DNA of 64,000 nucleotides from Actinoplanes xinjiangensis (GCF_003148685.1 NZ_QGGR01000039.1:1-64000), one strand, 5' to 3'; positions 17,879 to 27,112 are shown, counted from the first letter of the stretch. Notes: generated from the letters alone by a model not told the origin. A program made the numbers and translations.

Positions 17879-18556
17879 TCAGGCGCCGGCCGGACTTGTT
17901 GATTCGCGGTTGGCCAGCAGAAGCATGATCAACAAAAGCACCAGGGCGATCGGCCAGACCTGCTGTGCAGCGGTCCAGCCGGTGGGGCCCGGCATCAACC
18001 AGGGCGAGGCCTGCTGGGTGAAGAACAGACTTCCGACCAGCAGCACCCCCTGTGCGGCCGGACCGACAAGGGCGCCGGTCGTCGTCTCGCGGTAACGCGC
18101 CCCGACCGCGGCGGCTGCCACCGGCAACAACCCGCACACCGCCGCCTGAAGGATCACCAGGCCCGCCGGCCACGTGATGTGCGAAGCAACGGCCTGCCGC
18201 ACCCCGATGTAAAGCAGTGCCCACACGGCGACCGCCGGCAGCAGCACCAACGCCGCTCGCAGCCACTGCCGCACCCATCGGGACACCGGCGTGATCACTG
18301 TGGACCCCATCGCGTCGGGGAGCGCGAACCCGGCCCCGGCCCCCAGCGCACCCGCCGCCAGCCACAACCCGGACAGCACCGCCCAGTCCAGCGGATTCTC
18401 GACCAGCACCGACATCTGTGCCAGCACCGCGAGAAGGACCGCTGCTCCGAATGGCCACCACGGCACCGCCCGTACCAGGTGCGGGATCAACAGCCTGGTC
18501 GTCGTCAGCAGCCCGCTCAGCGGAAACCCGGCCGTCGTCGGAAGCCTGTCGGTCAT
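17879..18556 (-). CDS. Membrane protein, probable ABC exporter component
   Basis: A 225-residue protein with about six membrane helices (hydrophobic stretches near 38-53, 58-80, 100-122, 128-150, 162-178 and 197-213). It is the last gene of a five-gene operon and its ATG overlaps the stop of the larger permease (ATGA). No motif identifies a substrate. Position and topology suggest it is a second membrane subunit for the ATPase at 20028-20888. Confidence 0.7.
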   Translation of the reverse strand: MTDRLPTTAGFPLSGLLTTTRLLIPHLVRAVPWWPFGAAVLLAVLAQMSVLVENPLDWAVLSGLWLAAGALGAGAGFALPDAMGSTVITPVSRWVRQWLRAALVLLPAVAVWALLYIGVRQAVASHITWPAGLVILQAAVCGLLPVAAAAVGARYRETTTGALVGPAAQGVLLVGSLFFTQQASPWLMPGPTGWTAAQQVWPIALVLLLIMLLLANRESTSPAGA

Positions 18557-20031
18557 CGGCAGACGCCCGCTTCGCTGCGTGGCTCGCCCTGGGACTCGGC
18601 CGCGGGAACTGCCGGCGGAGTGAGAGTCACACCGAGGCCGGCAAGTGCGGTCGACGACGGGTCGCGCAACTCCGTCCAGTGCTCCGCCAGATATCCGGCG
18701 ACCTCGTCATACGGCCGGTCCAGCAGGGTCACGGCGGCGTCCAGTTCAGCCTGGCCATACCGCGCCCGAGGAATCCGGAGCTCACCGTTACGGACCTGTT
18801 CGACGCCGTTCGGCAGACTCTGTGCGAGCAGCCACAACGCGGCGGCTGTGCGGTGCTGGCCCGAGGCGTCGCAATCGGTATGGAAGAACCCGCCCGTATA
18901 CATCTCCACCGACGCTGCCGCGTAGTCCCGCGCCATCCTCGTCCGGGAGTCCGCTGCCCAGCCGCCGATCCGGCCCCACGAGTGGGAGGTGACGATCTCC
19001 GGGATTCCCGGGGTGATCGGCTCCCGGTCGTACCCGGTGCCGATCTGCCGCACCGTGGGCCGCTGGGCACCGGGTGGCAGGTGTGCCGCGACCGGCTCCA
19101 CCGCCTCCCTCCAGTTCTCGATCCAATCCTCGAAGTGGGGCAGCGCGCAGTAGTGGACCTGCTGATGCGTCTGGCAGGACAGGACCGCGGGACCGGTGTA
19201 CTGATTCACCAGGTCCATGCTGATCACCGTCGGTGTCTCCGCTGTCTGCCGCTCGACCGACACACCGGCGCATGCGACGGCCGCCACCAGGACTGTCGCC
19301 GAGGCTTTCGGCCAGGCCCGCCACGCGACGGCCGCGGCCAGCGCGATCAACACCCCGACCAGGTAGATCAGGTGCCATCCAGAAGGGCGGGGTGCCCCGA
19401 TCTCCCATGGCGGCTCCGGAACCGGCCACAGCGCCCCGGTGTAGTTCAGCGGATAGTTGGGCAGAGCCAGCAACGCGATCAGCAGAGCGCAGAGCGCGAC
19501 GACGGTGAGCGGCCCGGCCGCGGGCCCCGGTAGCACGCGGCCCACCAGGACACCGATGACCGCGCCGATCGGTGGGATCACCAGGACCACCGCGGACGCC
19601 CAGGGATCGAACTCACCGACCGGCCAGGTGGGCAACAGCAGCAGCAGGGACAGCAGCTGGACCGCCGCACCGGTGAGCATGGCGACCGGCACCGACACCA
19701 GCATCGCGAGCGCCCGGCGGGCTGGACCGGCAGGCATGGCACTGGTGCTCTCCTCGGCGCCGGCCCTTCGATCCCGGCCGGCGGCCAGGTGCGTGGCCAT
19801 CAGCAGACCGGCGGACAGGACCAGCGAGCTCATCCCGGAGTTCTCGGCGAAGGTGGCCCAGGTCGGCATCCTCGTCCAGGCCCAGACGACACCGAGTGCT
19901 GTCGCCAGGAGAGCCCCGCCCCAGTAGAACGGGCTGTGCAGCAGGCGTCTGGCCTCGGCCCGGCCCAGTGCCACCGTCGCCGCTCGCGGGGTCGCCATCG
20001 CCTGCCCGGCAGGCTCCATCGTGACGGTCAC
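18553..20031 (-). CDS. ABC exporter permease with a large extracytoplasmic domain
   Basis: A 492-residue protein. About six to eight membrane helices occupy roughly residues 25-260. The remaining 230 or so residues form a soluble domain with VNQYTGPAVLSCQTHQQVHYC, four Cys in all and no clear enzymatic signature. The GTG at 20031 overlaps the ATPase stop (GTGA), and its own stop overlaps the next gene. It is the main membrane partner of the preceding ATPase. Lipid, peptide or antibiotic export are possibilities; the sequence does not choose between them. Confidence 0.75.
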   Translation of the reverse strand: MTVTMEPAGQAMATPRAATVALGRAEARRLLHSPFYWGGALLATALGVVWAWTRMPTWATFAENSGMSSLVLSAGLLMATHLAAGRDRRAGAEESTSAMPAGPARRALAMLVSVPVAMLTGAAVQLLSLLLLLPTWPVGEFDPWASAVVLVIPPIGAVIGVLVGRVLPGPAAGPLTVVALCALLIALLALPNYPLNYTGALWPVPEPPWEIGAPRPSGWHLIYLVGVLIALAAAVAWRAWPKASATVLVAAVACAGVSVERQTAETPTVISMDLVNQYTGPAVLSCQTHQQVHYCALPHFEDWIENWREAVEPVAAHLPPGAQRPTVRQIGTGYDREPITPGIPEIVTSHSWGRIGGWAADSRTRMARDYAAASVEMYTGGFFHTDCDASGQHRTAAALWLLAQSLPNGVEQVRNGELRIPRARYGQAELDAAVTLLDRPYDEVAGYLAEHWTELRDPSSTALAGLGVTLTPPAVPAAESQGEPRSEAGVCR

Positions 20032-20888
20032 CGGGTCGCTCCGGTGGTCACCGCGTTGCCGAGCAGCAGCAGGTATCCGTCCTCGATGGACGGCCTGGCC
20101 GCCTCGGCGCCGGCCGGTTGGTGCCCGATCGTCCGGTAGAAGCCGTCCGCGTTCCGCCAATAGGCCGCATTGCCCACCGGCGGCTGTTCGGAGAGCCACA
20201 CCTGCCCTTCGGCGACGCCGGCCAACTCCCGTGGGCTGCCCTCGAAGACCACCCGGCCGCCGCTCATCACCACGACCCTTTCGCACAGGGCACCGACGTC
20301 CTCGGTCTGGTGGGTGGAGAGCAGCACGGTCCGCCGCTCACCGAGCCGGGAGATCAGCGCCCGGAACAGCATCCGCTGCTCCGGGTCGAGACCGACGGTC
20401 GGCTCGTCCAGGACCACCAGGGCCGGATCACCGAGCAGCGCCTGGGCCAGGCCGAGCCGCTGGCGCATCCCCCCGGACAGCTTGCGGACCTTGGTCTTCG
20501 CCCGATCGGTGAGCTCGACCTCGTCCAGCACGCGGCGCACCTCGGCCCGGCGCTGCCGACCGTCGGTGATCTCCTTGAGGACCGCGACGTAGTCAAGCAG
20601 GTCATACGTGGTGAAGTTGGGGTAGAGCCCGGGGTTCTGCGGCAGATAGCCGATCCGTCGCCGCACCTCGGTCCGCTGGGCGGCCACGGCCGGGTCGAGC
20701 CCACCCACCCGGATCGTCCCGGCATCCGGGGCGAGCGCGGTGGCCAGGCAGCGCAGCAGAGTGCTCTTTCCGGCGCCGTTCGGCCCGAGCAGGCCGGTCA
20801 CTCCCACCGTGATCTCCATGTCGACGAAGTCGAGCGCGACCGTCGCACCGTAGCGTTTGGCGAGGCCCTGAACAGCAACGATGGTCAT
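20028..20888 (-). CDS. ABC transporter ATP-binding protein
   Basis: A 286-residue ATPase of the exporter (CcmA/DRR-like) class. Walker A GPNGAGKST (about 35-43), the Q-loop LPQNPGLYPNFT (about 84-95), the signature LSGGMRQR (about 138-145), Walker B VVLDEPT (about 158-164) and the switch His in STHQTEDV are complete. A C-terminal extension of about 65 residues follows the core. It couples ATP hydrolysis to export through the two downstream membrane proteins. It overlaps both neighbours by 4 bp. Confidence 0.9.
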   Translation of the reverse strand: MTIVAVQGLAKRYGATVALDFVDMEITVGVTGLLGPNGAGKSTLLRCLATALAPDAGTIRVGGLDPAVAAQRTEVRRRIGYLPQNPGLYPNFTTYDLLDYVAVLKEITDGRQRRAEVRRVLDEVELTDRAKTKVRKLSGGMRQRLGLAQALLGDPALVVLDEPTVGLDPEQRMLFRALISRLGERRTVLLSTHQTEDVGALCERVVVMSGGRVVFEGSPRELAGVAEGQVWLSEQPPVGNAAYWRNADGFYRTIGHQPAGAEAARPSIEDGYLLLLGNAVTTGATR

Positions 20889-21712
20889 CGGTTTTCCCCC
20901 AGGTCGAAGCGGCGGCGGCGCAGGATCAGGACAGCGGCGGCGAGCACCGCGGACACCAGGTAGGCGAGTTGCGCGGTGGGACCGAACATCGACGCCACGG
21001 CCCGCTCGTCACTCGCGGCAGCCAGCACACCGGTGATCCAGAGCCCACCGAGAATCCCGGCCGCGACCGGCAGTGACAGGACGGTGGCCAGCGCCAACGT
21101 CCCGGTGCAGAGCAGGAGGGCGGGGAGCAGCCAGGCCGCCGCATACCACCCGGGGCCGGGCAGCAGCACCGCGGCGACGGTCGCCATCAGGACGGCGACG
21201 CCGATCACCGAGACCGCCCGCCACAGCACCAGGGCCGGCCCCGCGGCGGGAGTGGTGCCGGTGATCTCGTGCATCGGGTCGGCGGGTGGACCGTAAGCCC
21301 CCGAGACGGCGATCACCGGGAGGATCGGGGCCAGCACCAGGAAGGCCTGGGCGATCGGCACGGAACTGTCGGCGCCGACCCGGGCTGCGGCGACCGCCAG
21401 CATCAACACGGCGGCCGTCGCCAGCACCCACGACCAGCGCAGCGTGGGCGTGGCGGTGAGCAGGCGAAACCGGTGCTCGGGCAACCCGGCACGGGTCAGC
21501 AGCCGCTGGATCGAACCGACCCGGGGCGCGTGGATGTCGTCGTAGACAGCGGACCAGCTGTCGGCCAGCCAGGCGTCGTCGGCCGGGATCAGGGCCCGGC
21601 AGCCGGCGCAGGCCAGCAGGTGCGCCTCCACCGCCATGATCCGGCTGGGACCGAGAACACCGGTCTCATACTGCTCGAGCAGGCCTGGGTCGAGATGCCA
21701 GTCGGTGGTCAT
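20885..21712 (-). CDS. Membrane anti-sigma factor with zinc-finger (zf-HC2) domain
   Basis: A 275-residue protein. Residues 28-40 carry the HLLACAGC element (H-x3-C-x2-C) of ZAS anti-sigma factors, which hold their ECF sigma factor at the membrane. About six membrane helices follow (roughly 95-265), ending in LRRRRFDLGENR. Six helices is more than the single one of classical ZAS proteins, so the protein may also sense membrane or transporter state. It lies immediately downstream of the sigma gene (ATGA overlap) and upstream of the ABC genes (ATGA overlap). Confidence 0.85.
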   Translation of the reverse strand: MTTDWHLDPGLLEQYETGVLGPSRIMAVEAHLLACAGCRALIPADDAWLADSWSAVYDDIHAPRVGSIQRLLTRAGLPEHRFRLLTATPTLRWSWVLATAAVLMLAVAAARVGADSSVPIAQAFLVLAPILPVIAVSGAYGPPADPMHEITGTTPAAGPALVLWRAVSVIGVAVLMATVAAVLLPGPGWYAAAWLLPALLLCTGTLALATVLSLPVAAGILGGLWITGVLAAASDERAVASMFGPTAQLAYLVSAVLAAAVLILRRRRFDLGENR

Positions 21713-22284
21713 GTGAGCAGCTCCCTCAGCCGGGTCCGGGCGCGCATGAGACGTGTTTTCGCGGTGCCCTCGGCGATGCCGAGCAGTTTTGCCGCCTCGC
21801 GGACCGAGAGGCCGTCGAGCGCGGTCGCCTCGATCAGCCGGCGCAGCTCGGGGGAAAGCCGGTCAAGGGCCGGGCCGAGAGCGCCGTGCTCGACGCCGAG
21901 CAGCACCAGCTCCTCGGCGGAGGGGGTGGTGGCGACATCGGGCAGCTCGTCTGCGGGACCACTCAGCCAGCGGTGCGCCGGCCCGCGCAAGGTCGAGAGG
22001 AGCCGCCGGACGGCGATGGTCCAGAGCCAGGCTGCGGCGTCGGCGCTCGTCTCCACATACCGATCGGAGTCTTTCCACACCGCGACGAACGTGTCCTGGA
22101 TCGCCGCGTCCACCACATCGGGGTCGGCGCATCGCCGGCGCAGTCGGGCACGGAGCCAGCCGGCATGCCGGTGGTGCAGCAGGCGCAGCGCCGACGTCTC
22201 CCCGGCGGCGATGGCGTGCAGCAGCTCCGCGTCACTGCTCTGCTCGCTGACCGGGGGTATCGGTCGCTGTCTTCTTCGTCGCAC
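21709..22284 (-). CDS. ECF RNA polymerase sigma factor
   Basis: A 191-residue sigma-70 family protein with region 2 (LLHHRHAGWLRARLRRRC...VDAAIQDTFVAVWKDSDRY, about 36-75) and region 4 (LSPELRRLIEATALDGLSVREAAKLLGIAEGTAKTRLMRARTRLRELL, about 142-190). Region 3 is missing, as in all ECF sigmas. It heads an operon with its likely anti-sigma factor and an ABC exporter, so the exporter genes are probably its targets, perhaps with autoregulation. The GTG at 22284 is used; the N-terminus is basic (RRRRQR). No promoter could be assigned with confidence. Confidence 0.9.
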   Translation of the reverse strand: MRRRRQRPIPPVSEQSSDAELLHAIAAGETSALRLLHHRHAGWLRARLRRRCADPDVVDAAIQDTFVAVWKDSDRYVETSADAAAWLWTIAVRRLLSTLRGPAHRWLSGPADELPDVATTPSAEELVLLGVEHGALGPALDRLSPELRRLIEATALDGLSVREAAKLLGIAEGTAKTRLMRARTRLRELLT

Positions 22285-22325
22285 ATCTGGACTATCGCGG
22301 ACGACCCCGGATTTGGTTCACGCAA

Positions 22326-22356
22326 AGCGGCGCCGCCTGTGGAAGGCGACGCCGCT
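22326..22356. terminator. Hairpin between sigma factor and sulfurtransferase genes
   Basis: AGCGGCGCCGCC and GGCGACGCCGCT form a 12-bp stem with one mismatch and a 7-base loop, 30 bp after the sulfurtransferase stop. A short T-run follows on the plus strand (GGTTTC); on the minus strand it is TTTGCG. It probably terminates the sulfurtransferase transcript. Confidence 0.55.
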
Positions 22357-22386
22357 ACGGTTTCTCCGGATGCGGTGGACCAGAGG

Positions 22387-23286
22387 TCAGCTGAGCCCGC
22401 CGGGCTCCGCGCCCTTGGCGATCGGGGCACGGACCAGGTTGCCCCACTCGGTCCAGGAGCCGTCGTAGTTCCGGACCTGGGGATAACCGAGCAGGTGATG
22501 CAGCACGAACCAGGTGTGGCTGGACCGCTCGCCGATCCGGCAGTAGGCGATGATGTCGTCCGCCGGTTCGAGGCCCAGCTCGTCACCGTAGATCTTGACG
22601 AGTTCGTCGTGGGGCTTGAACGAACCGTCCTCGTTCGCCGCCGACTTCCACGGCTTGCTCACGGCGCCCGGGATGTGCCCGCCGCGCAGCGCGCCCTCCT
22701 GTGGATAAGCCGCCATGTGGGTGAGCTCACCGGTGTACTCCTGGGGCGAGCGCACGTCGACCAGCGGCCGCCCGCTGGAGATGTGGCCCATCACCTGGTC
22801 ACGGAAAGCGCGGATCTCCGCGTCGTTGCGGACCGGGGCCGGGTAGTCGGCCGGCGGACGGGTGGTCTTGTCCCTGGTCAGGGTGCGTCCCTCGGCTGCC
22901 CATTTCTGCCGGCCGCCGTCGAGCAACCGCACGTCGCGGTGACCGAAGAGGCTGAAGACCCACAGCGCGTACGCCGCCCACCAGTTGAAGTTGTCGCCGT
23001 AGAAGACGATCGTGTCGTCGCGGCTGATGCCCTTGGCGGCGCACATCTCAGCGAACGCCGCCGGGTCCAGGTAGTCGCGGGTGAGCTGGTCGTTGAGCTC
23101 CAGGTGCCAGTCGACCTTGACCGCGCCGGGGATGTGGCCGGTGTCGTAGAGCAACACGTCCTCGTCCGACTCGACGACGACCAGGCCGGCAGTGTCCAGA
23201 TTCGCGGCAAGCCATTCAGTGGTGACCAGTTTGTCAGGATGCGCGTACGCCTGAAGCGCCTGCGCCGGATCGTTCGGAACGGACAT
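22387..23286 (-). CDS. Thiosulfate/mercaptopyruvate sulfurtransferase
   Basis: A 299-residue two-domain rhodanese. The inactive N-terminal domain (about 20-145) is followed by the catalytic domain with the active-site loop IAYCRIGERSSHTWF (Cys near residue 250), as in the mycobacterial CysA/SseA-type enzymes. It moves sulfane sulfur from thiosulfate or mercaptopyruvate to cyanide or thiol acceptors. The ATG at 23286 is preferred to a GTG three codons upstream. A SufE-like sulfur acceptor is encoded 2.7 kb away, so a role in sulfur trafficking is plausible. A perfect DnaA box (22700-22708) falls inside the gene. Confidence 0.9.
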   Translation of the reverse strand: MSVPNDPAQALQAYAHPDKLVTTEWLAANLDTAGLVVVESDEDVLLYDTGHIPGAVKVDWHLELNDQLTRDYLDPAAFAEMCAAKGISRDDTIVFYGDNFNWWAAYALWVFSLFGHRDVRLLDGGRQKWAAEGRTLTRDKTTRPPADYPAPVRNDAEIRAFRDQVMGHISSGRPLVDVRSPQEYTGELTHMAAYPQEGALRGGHIPGAVSKPWKSAANEDGSFKPHDELVKIYGDELGLEPADDIIAYCRIGERSSHTWFVLHHLLGYPQVRNYDGSWTEWGNLVRAPIAKGAEPGGLS

Positions 23287-23480
23287 GCCTGTCACGCTAG
23301 CGCTTATCCGCCGCCGATCGGGACCGGCGACGAACGCTTTGCGACGCCGGGATCGCCCGGAGCAGCCAGGTCAGCGCCGGCTCACCTCGAGGCCGGGTGA
23401 TCTCGGGCGAAACTGATGTGACGCCGGTGACATGTGGATAACCGGGTGAATTCGTCGTACCCGGTGCCTAGGCTCGCCAC

Positions 23481-25214
23481 ATGTTGCTTCGGATGTCCAC
23501 CTTGCTGCTCAAGACCCTGCGTGAGGAGCCGGCGGACGCGGAGGTGCCGAGTCACCGCCTCCTCGTGCGCGCCGGGTTCGTCCGTCGCGCCGCTCCGGGC
23601 GGCTACACCTGGTTGCCACTCGGCAAGCTGGTCCTCGACCGGGTCGTCGCGGTCGTCCAGGAGGAGATGGTCACGGCCGGCGGACAGGAGATCTCGTTCC
23701 CCGCACTGCTGCCGAGGGAGCCCTATGAGACGAGCGGCCGCTGGACCGAGTATGGCGATGACATCTTCACGCTGAAGGACCGGCGCGGCGCCGATCATCT
23801 GCTCGCGCCGACACACGAGGAGATGGTCACGCTTCTCGTGCAGGACATGACCGGGTCCTATCGGGACTTTCCACTCATCCTCTTCCAGATTCAGACCAAG
23901 TTCCGCGACGAGGCACGGCCGCGGGGCGGCCTGCTGCGCGGCCGCGAGTTCCTCATGAAGGACGCCTATTCCTTCGACCTGACCGACACCGGCCTCACCG
24001 AGGCGTACGCACGGATGCGTGCCGCCTACCAGCGGATCTTCACGCGCCTCGGGCTGGAGCACTCGATCGTCTCGGCGGTGTCCGGAGCGATGGGCGGCTC
24101 GGCGTCCGAGGAGTTCCTGGCCACGGCCGAGGTCGGCGAGGACACCTACGTCGGCTGCACGGTCTGTGACTACGCCGCCAACACCGAGGCCGTCACCACA
24201 CCGGCCCCGCCCGCCCGCGAGGTGACCGCGGCCCCGACGGCCGTGCACGACACTCCCGGGACCCCCACCATCGCCTCCCTGGTCGAGCTGGCCAACGAGC
24301 GAGCACTCGGCGGGCGGACCGACTGGACGGCTGCTGACACTCTGAAGAACGTGGTGGTCACCGTGCAACATCCCGGCCGCGAGCCGGAGTTGCTGGCGAT
24401 CGGCCTGCCCGGCGACCGTGAGGTCGACCTCAAGCGGCTCAACGCCGCCCTGGCCCCGGCGACCGCGGTCCTCTTCGACGGCTTCGACGCCCGCCCCGAC
24501 CTGGTCAAGGGCTACATCGGACCGCAGGGCATCAAGATCAGATATCTGGCGGATCCCCGCGTCGCCCCCGGCACCGCCTGGTTGACCGGCGCCAACGAAC
24601 CCGGCAGGCACGCCACCGACGTGGTCTGCGGCCGCGACTTCACCCCCGACGGGACGATCGAGGCGGCCGAGGTCCGGCCCGGTGATCCCTGCCCGGCGTG
24701 CGGTGACGGCAGTCTCACCATGCGCCGCGGCATCGAGATCGGCCACATCTTCCAGCTGGGCCGCCGCTACACCGACGCGTTCAAGGTCGACGTGCTCGGC
24801 GCTGACGGCAAGCCGGCCCGGCCGACGATGGGCTGCTACGGCATCGGCCTGTCCCGGGCGGTCGCGGCCGTCGCCGAGCAACACCACGACGATCGCGGGC
24901 TGATCTGGCCGGACTCGATCGCCCCCGCGGACGTGCACATCGTCGCAGCCGGCAAGGACGGCCAGGTCGAGGCGGCTCTCACCCTGGCCGGAACGCTGTC
25001 AAAGGCCGGGCTCCGCGTTCTCGTCGACGACCGGCCCAACGTCTCGGCCGGGGTCAAATTCACCGACGCCGAGCTCATCGGCATCCCCCGGTGCGTCGTG
25101 GTCGGCCGCCGTCTCCCCGAGGGGTACGTGGAGGTACGCGACCGTCGCACGCAGGAGCGAAAGGAAGTGCCCCTTGTGGACGTCTCGGGTGTAATGACAG
25201 CGGAGCTCGGGTAA
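23481..25214 (+). CDS. proS: Prolyl-tRNA synthetase
   Basis: A 577-residue class II synthetase of the bacterial type. Motif 1 (RRAAPGGYTWLPLGKLVLD, about 35-53), motif 2 (FRDEARPRGGLLRGREFLMKDAYSF, about 141-165) and motif 3 (GCYGIGLSRAVAA, about 452-464) are present. The INS editing domain lies between motifs 2 and 3 (about 225-390). The anticodon-binding domain is at the C-terminus. It charges tRNA-Pro. The N-terminus MLLRMSTLLLKTLREEPADAEVPSHRL is normal; a second ATG at 23493 is also possible. A perfect DnaA-box sequence lies 40 bp upstream (23433-23441). Confidence 0.97.
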   Translation: MLLRMSTLLLKTLREEPADAEVPSHRLLVRAGFVRRAAPGGYTWLPLGKLVLDRVVAVVQEEMVTAGGQEISFPALLPREPYETSGRWTEYGDDIFTLKDRRGADHLLAPTHEEMVTLLVQDMTGSYRDFPLILFQIQTKFRDEARPRGGLLRGREFLMKDAYSFDLTDTGLTEAYARMRAAYQRIFTRLGLEHSIVSAVSGAMGGSASEEFLATAEVGEDTYVGCTVCDYAANTEAVTTPAPPAREVTAAPTAVHDTPGTPTIASLVELANERALGGRTDWTAADTLKNVVVTVQHPGREPELLAIGLPGDREVDLKRLNAALAPATAVLFDGFDARPDLVKGYIGPQGIKIRYLADPRVAPGTAWLTGANEPGRHATDVVCGRDFTPDGTIEAAEVRPGDPCPACGDGSLTMRRGIEIGHIFQLGRRYTDAFKVDVLGADGKPARPTMGCYGIGLSRAVAAVAEQHHDDRGLIWPDSIAPADVHIVAAGKDGQVEAALTLAGTLSKAGLRVLVDDRPNVSAGVKFTDAELIGIPRCVVVGRRLPEGYVEVRDRRTQERKEVPLVDVSGVMTAELG

Positions 25215-25248
25215 CCCCGTGAGGCAACGGCGGTGGAGGAGCAGAGCA

Positions 25249-25641
25249 ATGGTCAGGCTGGTCGCGGACGCGATGACCCGGCGGGTCGTCTACCTTCCCG
25301 AGGACACCCCACTCGACGAGGCCGCCCAGGTGATGAGCGACCAGGGCATCGGCGACGTCGTCGTCACCCAGGGCCCGACCATGGCCGGCATCGTCACCGA
25401 CCGGGACATCGTGGTCCGGGCGATAGCCGAGAAGTTGTCGCCGGCCACCACGACGCTGGGGGCGATCGCCACTCGTGAGCTGTTGATGATCGAGCAGAGC
25501 GCAACGGTCGAGGAGGCCGTTCACGCGATGCGAGATCGAGGCGTCCGCCGGCTCCTGGTCTGCGATGCCGACCGCAAGCTGGTCGGCATCCTCAGCCTCA
25601 GCGACGTAGCGCTCCTACCGACGTCCTCAGCCGCCGCCTGA
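25249..25641 (+). CDS. CBS-domain protein
   Basis: A 130-residue protein of two CBS domains and nothing else. Repeated elements are VADAMTRRVVYLPEDTPLDEAAQVMSDQGIGDVVV and the second copy from IATRELLMIEQSATVEEAVHAMRDRGVRRLLV, each followed by a GI(V/L) strand and T-D-R-D or S-L-S-D-V ending. CBS pairs bind adenine nucleotides and are used as energy sensors. The ATG at 25249 has GGAGGAG upstream, making it more likely than a GTG at 25219. It follows proS by 34 bp and may be co-transcribed. Confidence 0.88.
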   Translation: MVRLVADAMTRRVVYLPEDTPLDEAAQVMSDQGIGDVVVTQGPTMAGIVTDRDIVVRAIAEKLSPATTTLGAIATRELLMIEQSATVEEAVHAMRDRGVRRLLVCDADRKLVGILSLSDVALLPTSSAAA

Positions 25642-25778
25642 TCCCACCCGCAACGTGGTCGGCCCGCTTGGAGGCCCGTTCCGCCCAGCGCCCACTGGGA
25701 TTCCGGCTGTCCGCAATTGACGTCGGTCCGGCATCACGGGCCAGTCAAATGGTGGGCGGCCGGAATCTCGGGCCGGCC

Positions 25779-25925
25779 ACACCACGGACCACCCACGCCA
25801 CGGACCACCCGCACCACGCACCGCCCGCAGCACGGACCGCCCGCACGACGAGCCGCTCGCACCATGAACCGCCCACCACGAGCCGCCCGCATCACGAGCC
25901 GCCCGCACCACGGGCCAGCCGCGAC
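25779..25925. repeat. Imperfect 16-bp tandem array in an intergenic region
   Basis: About nine degenerate copies of a unit near CCGCCCGCACCACGGA fill much of the 384-bp gap between the CBS and sufE genes. No convincing gene is seen here. The repeats translate to low-complexity peptides in every frame. The region may be a slippage-prone spacer. Confidence 0.7.
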
Positions 25926-26025
25926 GCCGGTCGCATCGCCGGCCGGGGGAATTGCGGGCGGCAGGGTGAGGTGGTGAGGCAGCGCACGGCAGGCGCTGCG
26001 GAGATCAGCGCGTAGGGTCGATGGT

Positions 26026-26469
26026 GTGAGTGATATGCCGCCGAAGCTGGCTGAGATCGTCGATGAGTTTGCGACCGCTCCGCGCGATGTCGTGCTGGAG
26101 ATGCTGCTGGAGTTCGCCGATGCGATGCCTCCGCTGCCGGAAGACCTGGCCGGGCATGAGGGCATGGAGCAGGTTCCCGAGTGCCAGACGCAGTTCTTCC
26201 TGAAGGCGGTCGTGCAGCCGGACGGCAGCGTGGTGTCCCTGTTCGACTGTCCGCCCGAGTCGCCGACCACGCGCGCGTTCGCCGGCATTCTGGCCGAGGG
26301 CCTGGCGGGAGCCTCCGCCACGGAGGTTCTGGCCGTACCCGATGATCTTTATTCTCGGATGGGTCTCGCCAACGCGATCAGCCCGCTGCGGGTGCGTGGC
26401 GGGACAGCGATCCTGGGTCGCCTCAAGCGGCAGGTCGCCGAGCAGGTGACCCCTCTCCAGGCTGAGTGA
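26026..26469 (+). CDS. SufE family sulfur-acceptor protein
   Basis: A 147-residue protein of the SufE/CsdE fold. The conserved active Cys is in VPECQTQFFL (about 45-54), equivalent to E. coli Cys51; residues ESPTTRAFAGIL and SRMGLANAISPLRVRG are typical of the family. SufE takes sulfur from a cysteine desulfurase for Fe-S assembly. It is followed after 1 bp by a DsbA-family gene. The GTG start at 26026 is used. Confidence 0.9.
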   Translation: MSDMPPKLAEIVDEFATAPRDVVLEMLLEFADAMPPLPEDLAGHEGMEQVPECQTQFFLKAVVQPDGSVVSLFDCPPESPTTRAFAGILAEGLAGASATEVLAVPDDLYSRMGLANAISPLRVRGGTAILGRLKRQVAEQVTPLQAE

Positions 26470-26470
26470 C

Positions 26471-27112
26471 GTGGATATTCAGGTCTGGTCCGACGTTGTC
26501 TGTCCGTGGTGCTACCTCGGCAAGGTGCGGCTGGAGAAAGCGCTGGCGACCTTCGGCCCCGAAGCGACGGTCACCTATCGGGCCTACCAACTGGACGCCG
26601 CGCCGGTGCCGGAGCCACTGCCGATCAAGCACGTGATGGCCGAGAAGTTCGGGGGACCGGCGCGGGCCGAAGAGATGTTCGCGCGGGTGAAAACAGTGGC
26701 CGCCAGCGAGGGCCTGACGCTCGACTTCGATCGGGCACTCGCCGCCAACACCTTCGCGGCACACCGGCTGATCGCCTGGGCGGCAACACAGGACCGGCAG
26801 GCCGACATGCTGGACGCCTTGCAACGCGCACACTTCACCGACGGCATCGACATCGGCTCATTACCGGCACTCGCCGACGTCGCCGGCTTGATCGGGCTGG
26901 ACGCCGCGGCAGCGCTGGCTCACCTCGAGTCGCAGGCCGGAACCGCCGCGGTCAACACCGACATCGAAGAGGCTCGGGCGCTCGGCATCAGCAGCGTTCC
27001 CACCTTCGTAATCGACGGGAAGTACGTGCTTTCGGGCGCTCACGACACCGAAACGCTGCTGGCCGCCTTCGAGGAGATCGCCCGACGGGAGAGCGCCAAC
27101 GCCGGTCTATGA
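26471..27112 (+). CDS. DsbA family (FrnE-like) oxidoreductase
   Basis: A 213-residue thioredoxin-fold protein with the active site WSDVVCPWCYLGK (C-P-W-C, about 11-14) near the N-terminus, an inserted helical domain and the cis-Pro loop SSVPTFVIDGKYVLSGAH (about 178-195). It has no signal peptide, so it is a cytoplasmic FrnE/2-hydroxychromene isomerase-like member; the group carries out thiol-disulfide exchange, sometimes in polyketide pathways. It is directly behind sufE and its stop codon lies inside the palindrome carrying the parS core. Confidence 0.9.
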   Translation: MDIQVWSDVVCPWCYLGKVRLEKALATFGPEATVTYRAYQLDAAPVPEPLPIKHVMAEKFGGPARAEEMFARVKTVAASEGLTLDFDRALAANTFAAHRLIAWAATQDRQADMLDALQRAHFTDGIDIGSLPALADVAGLIGLDAAAALAHLESQAGTAAVNTDIEEARALGISSVPTFVIDGKYVLSGAHDTETLLAAFEEIARRESANAGL

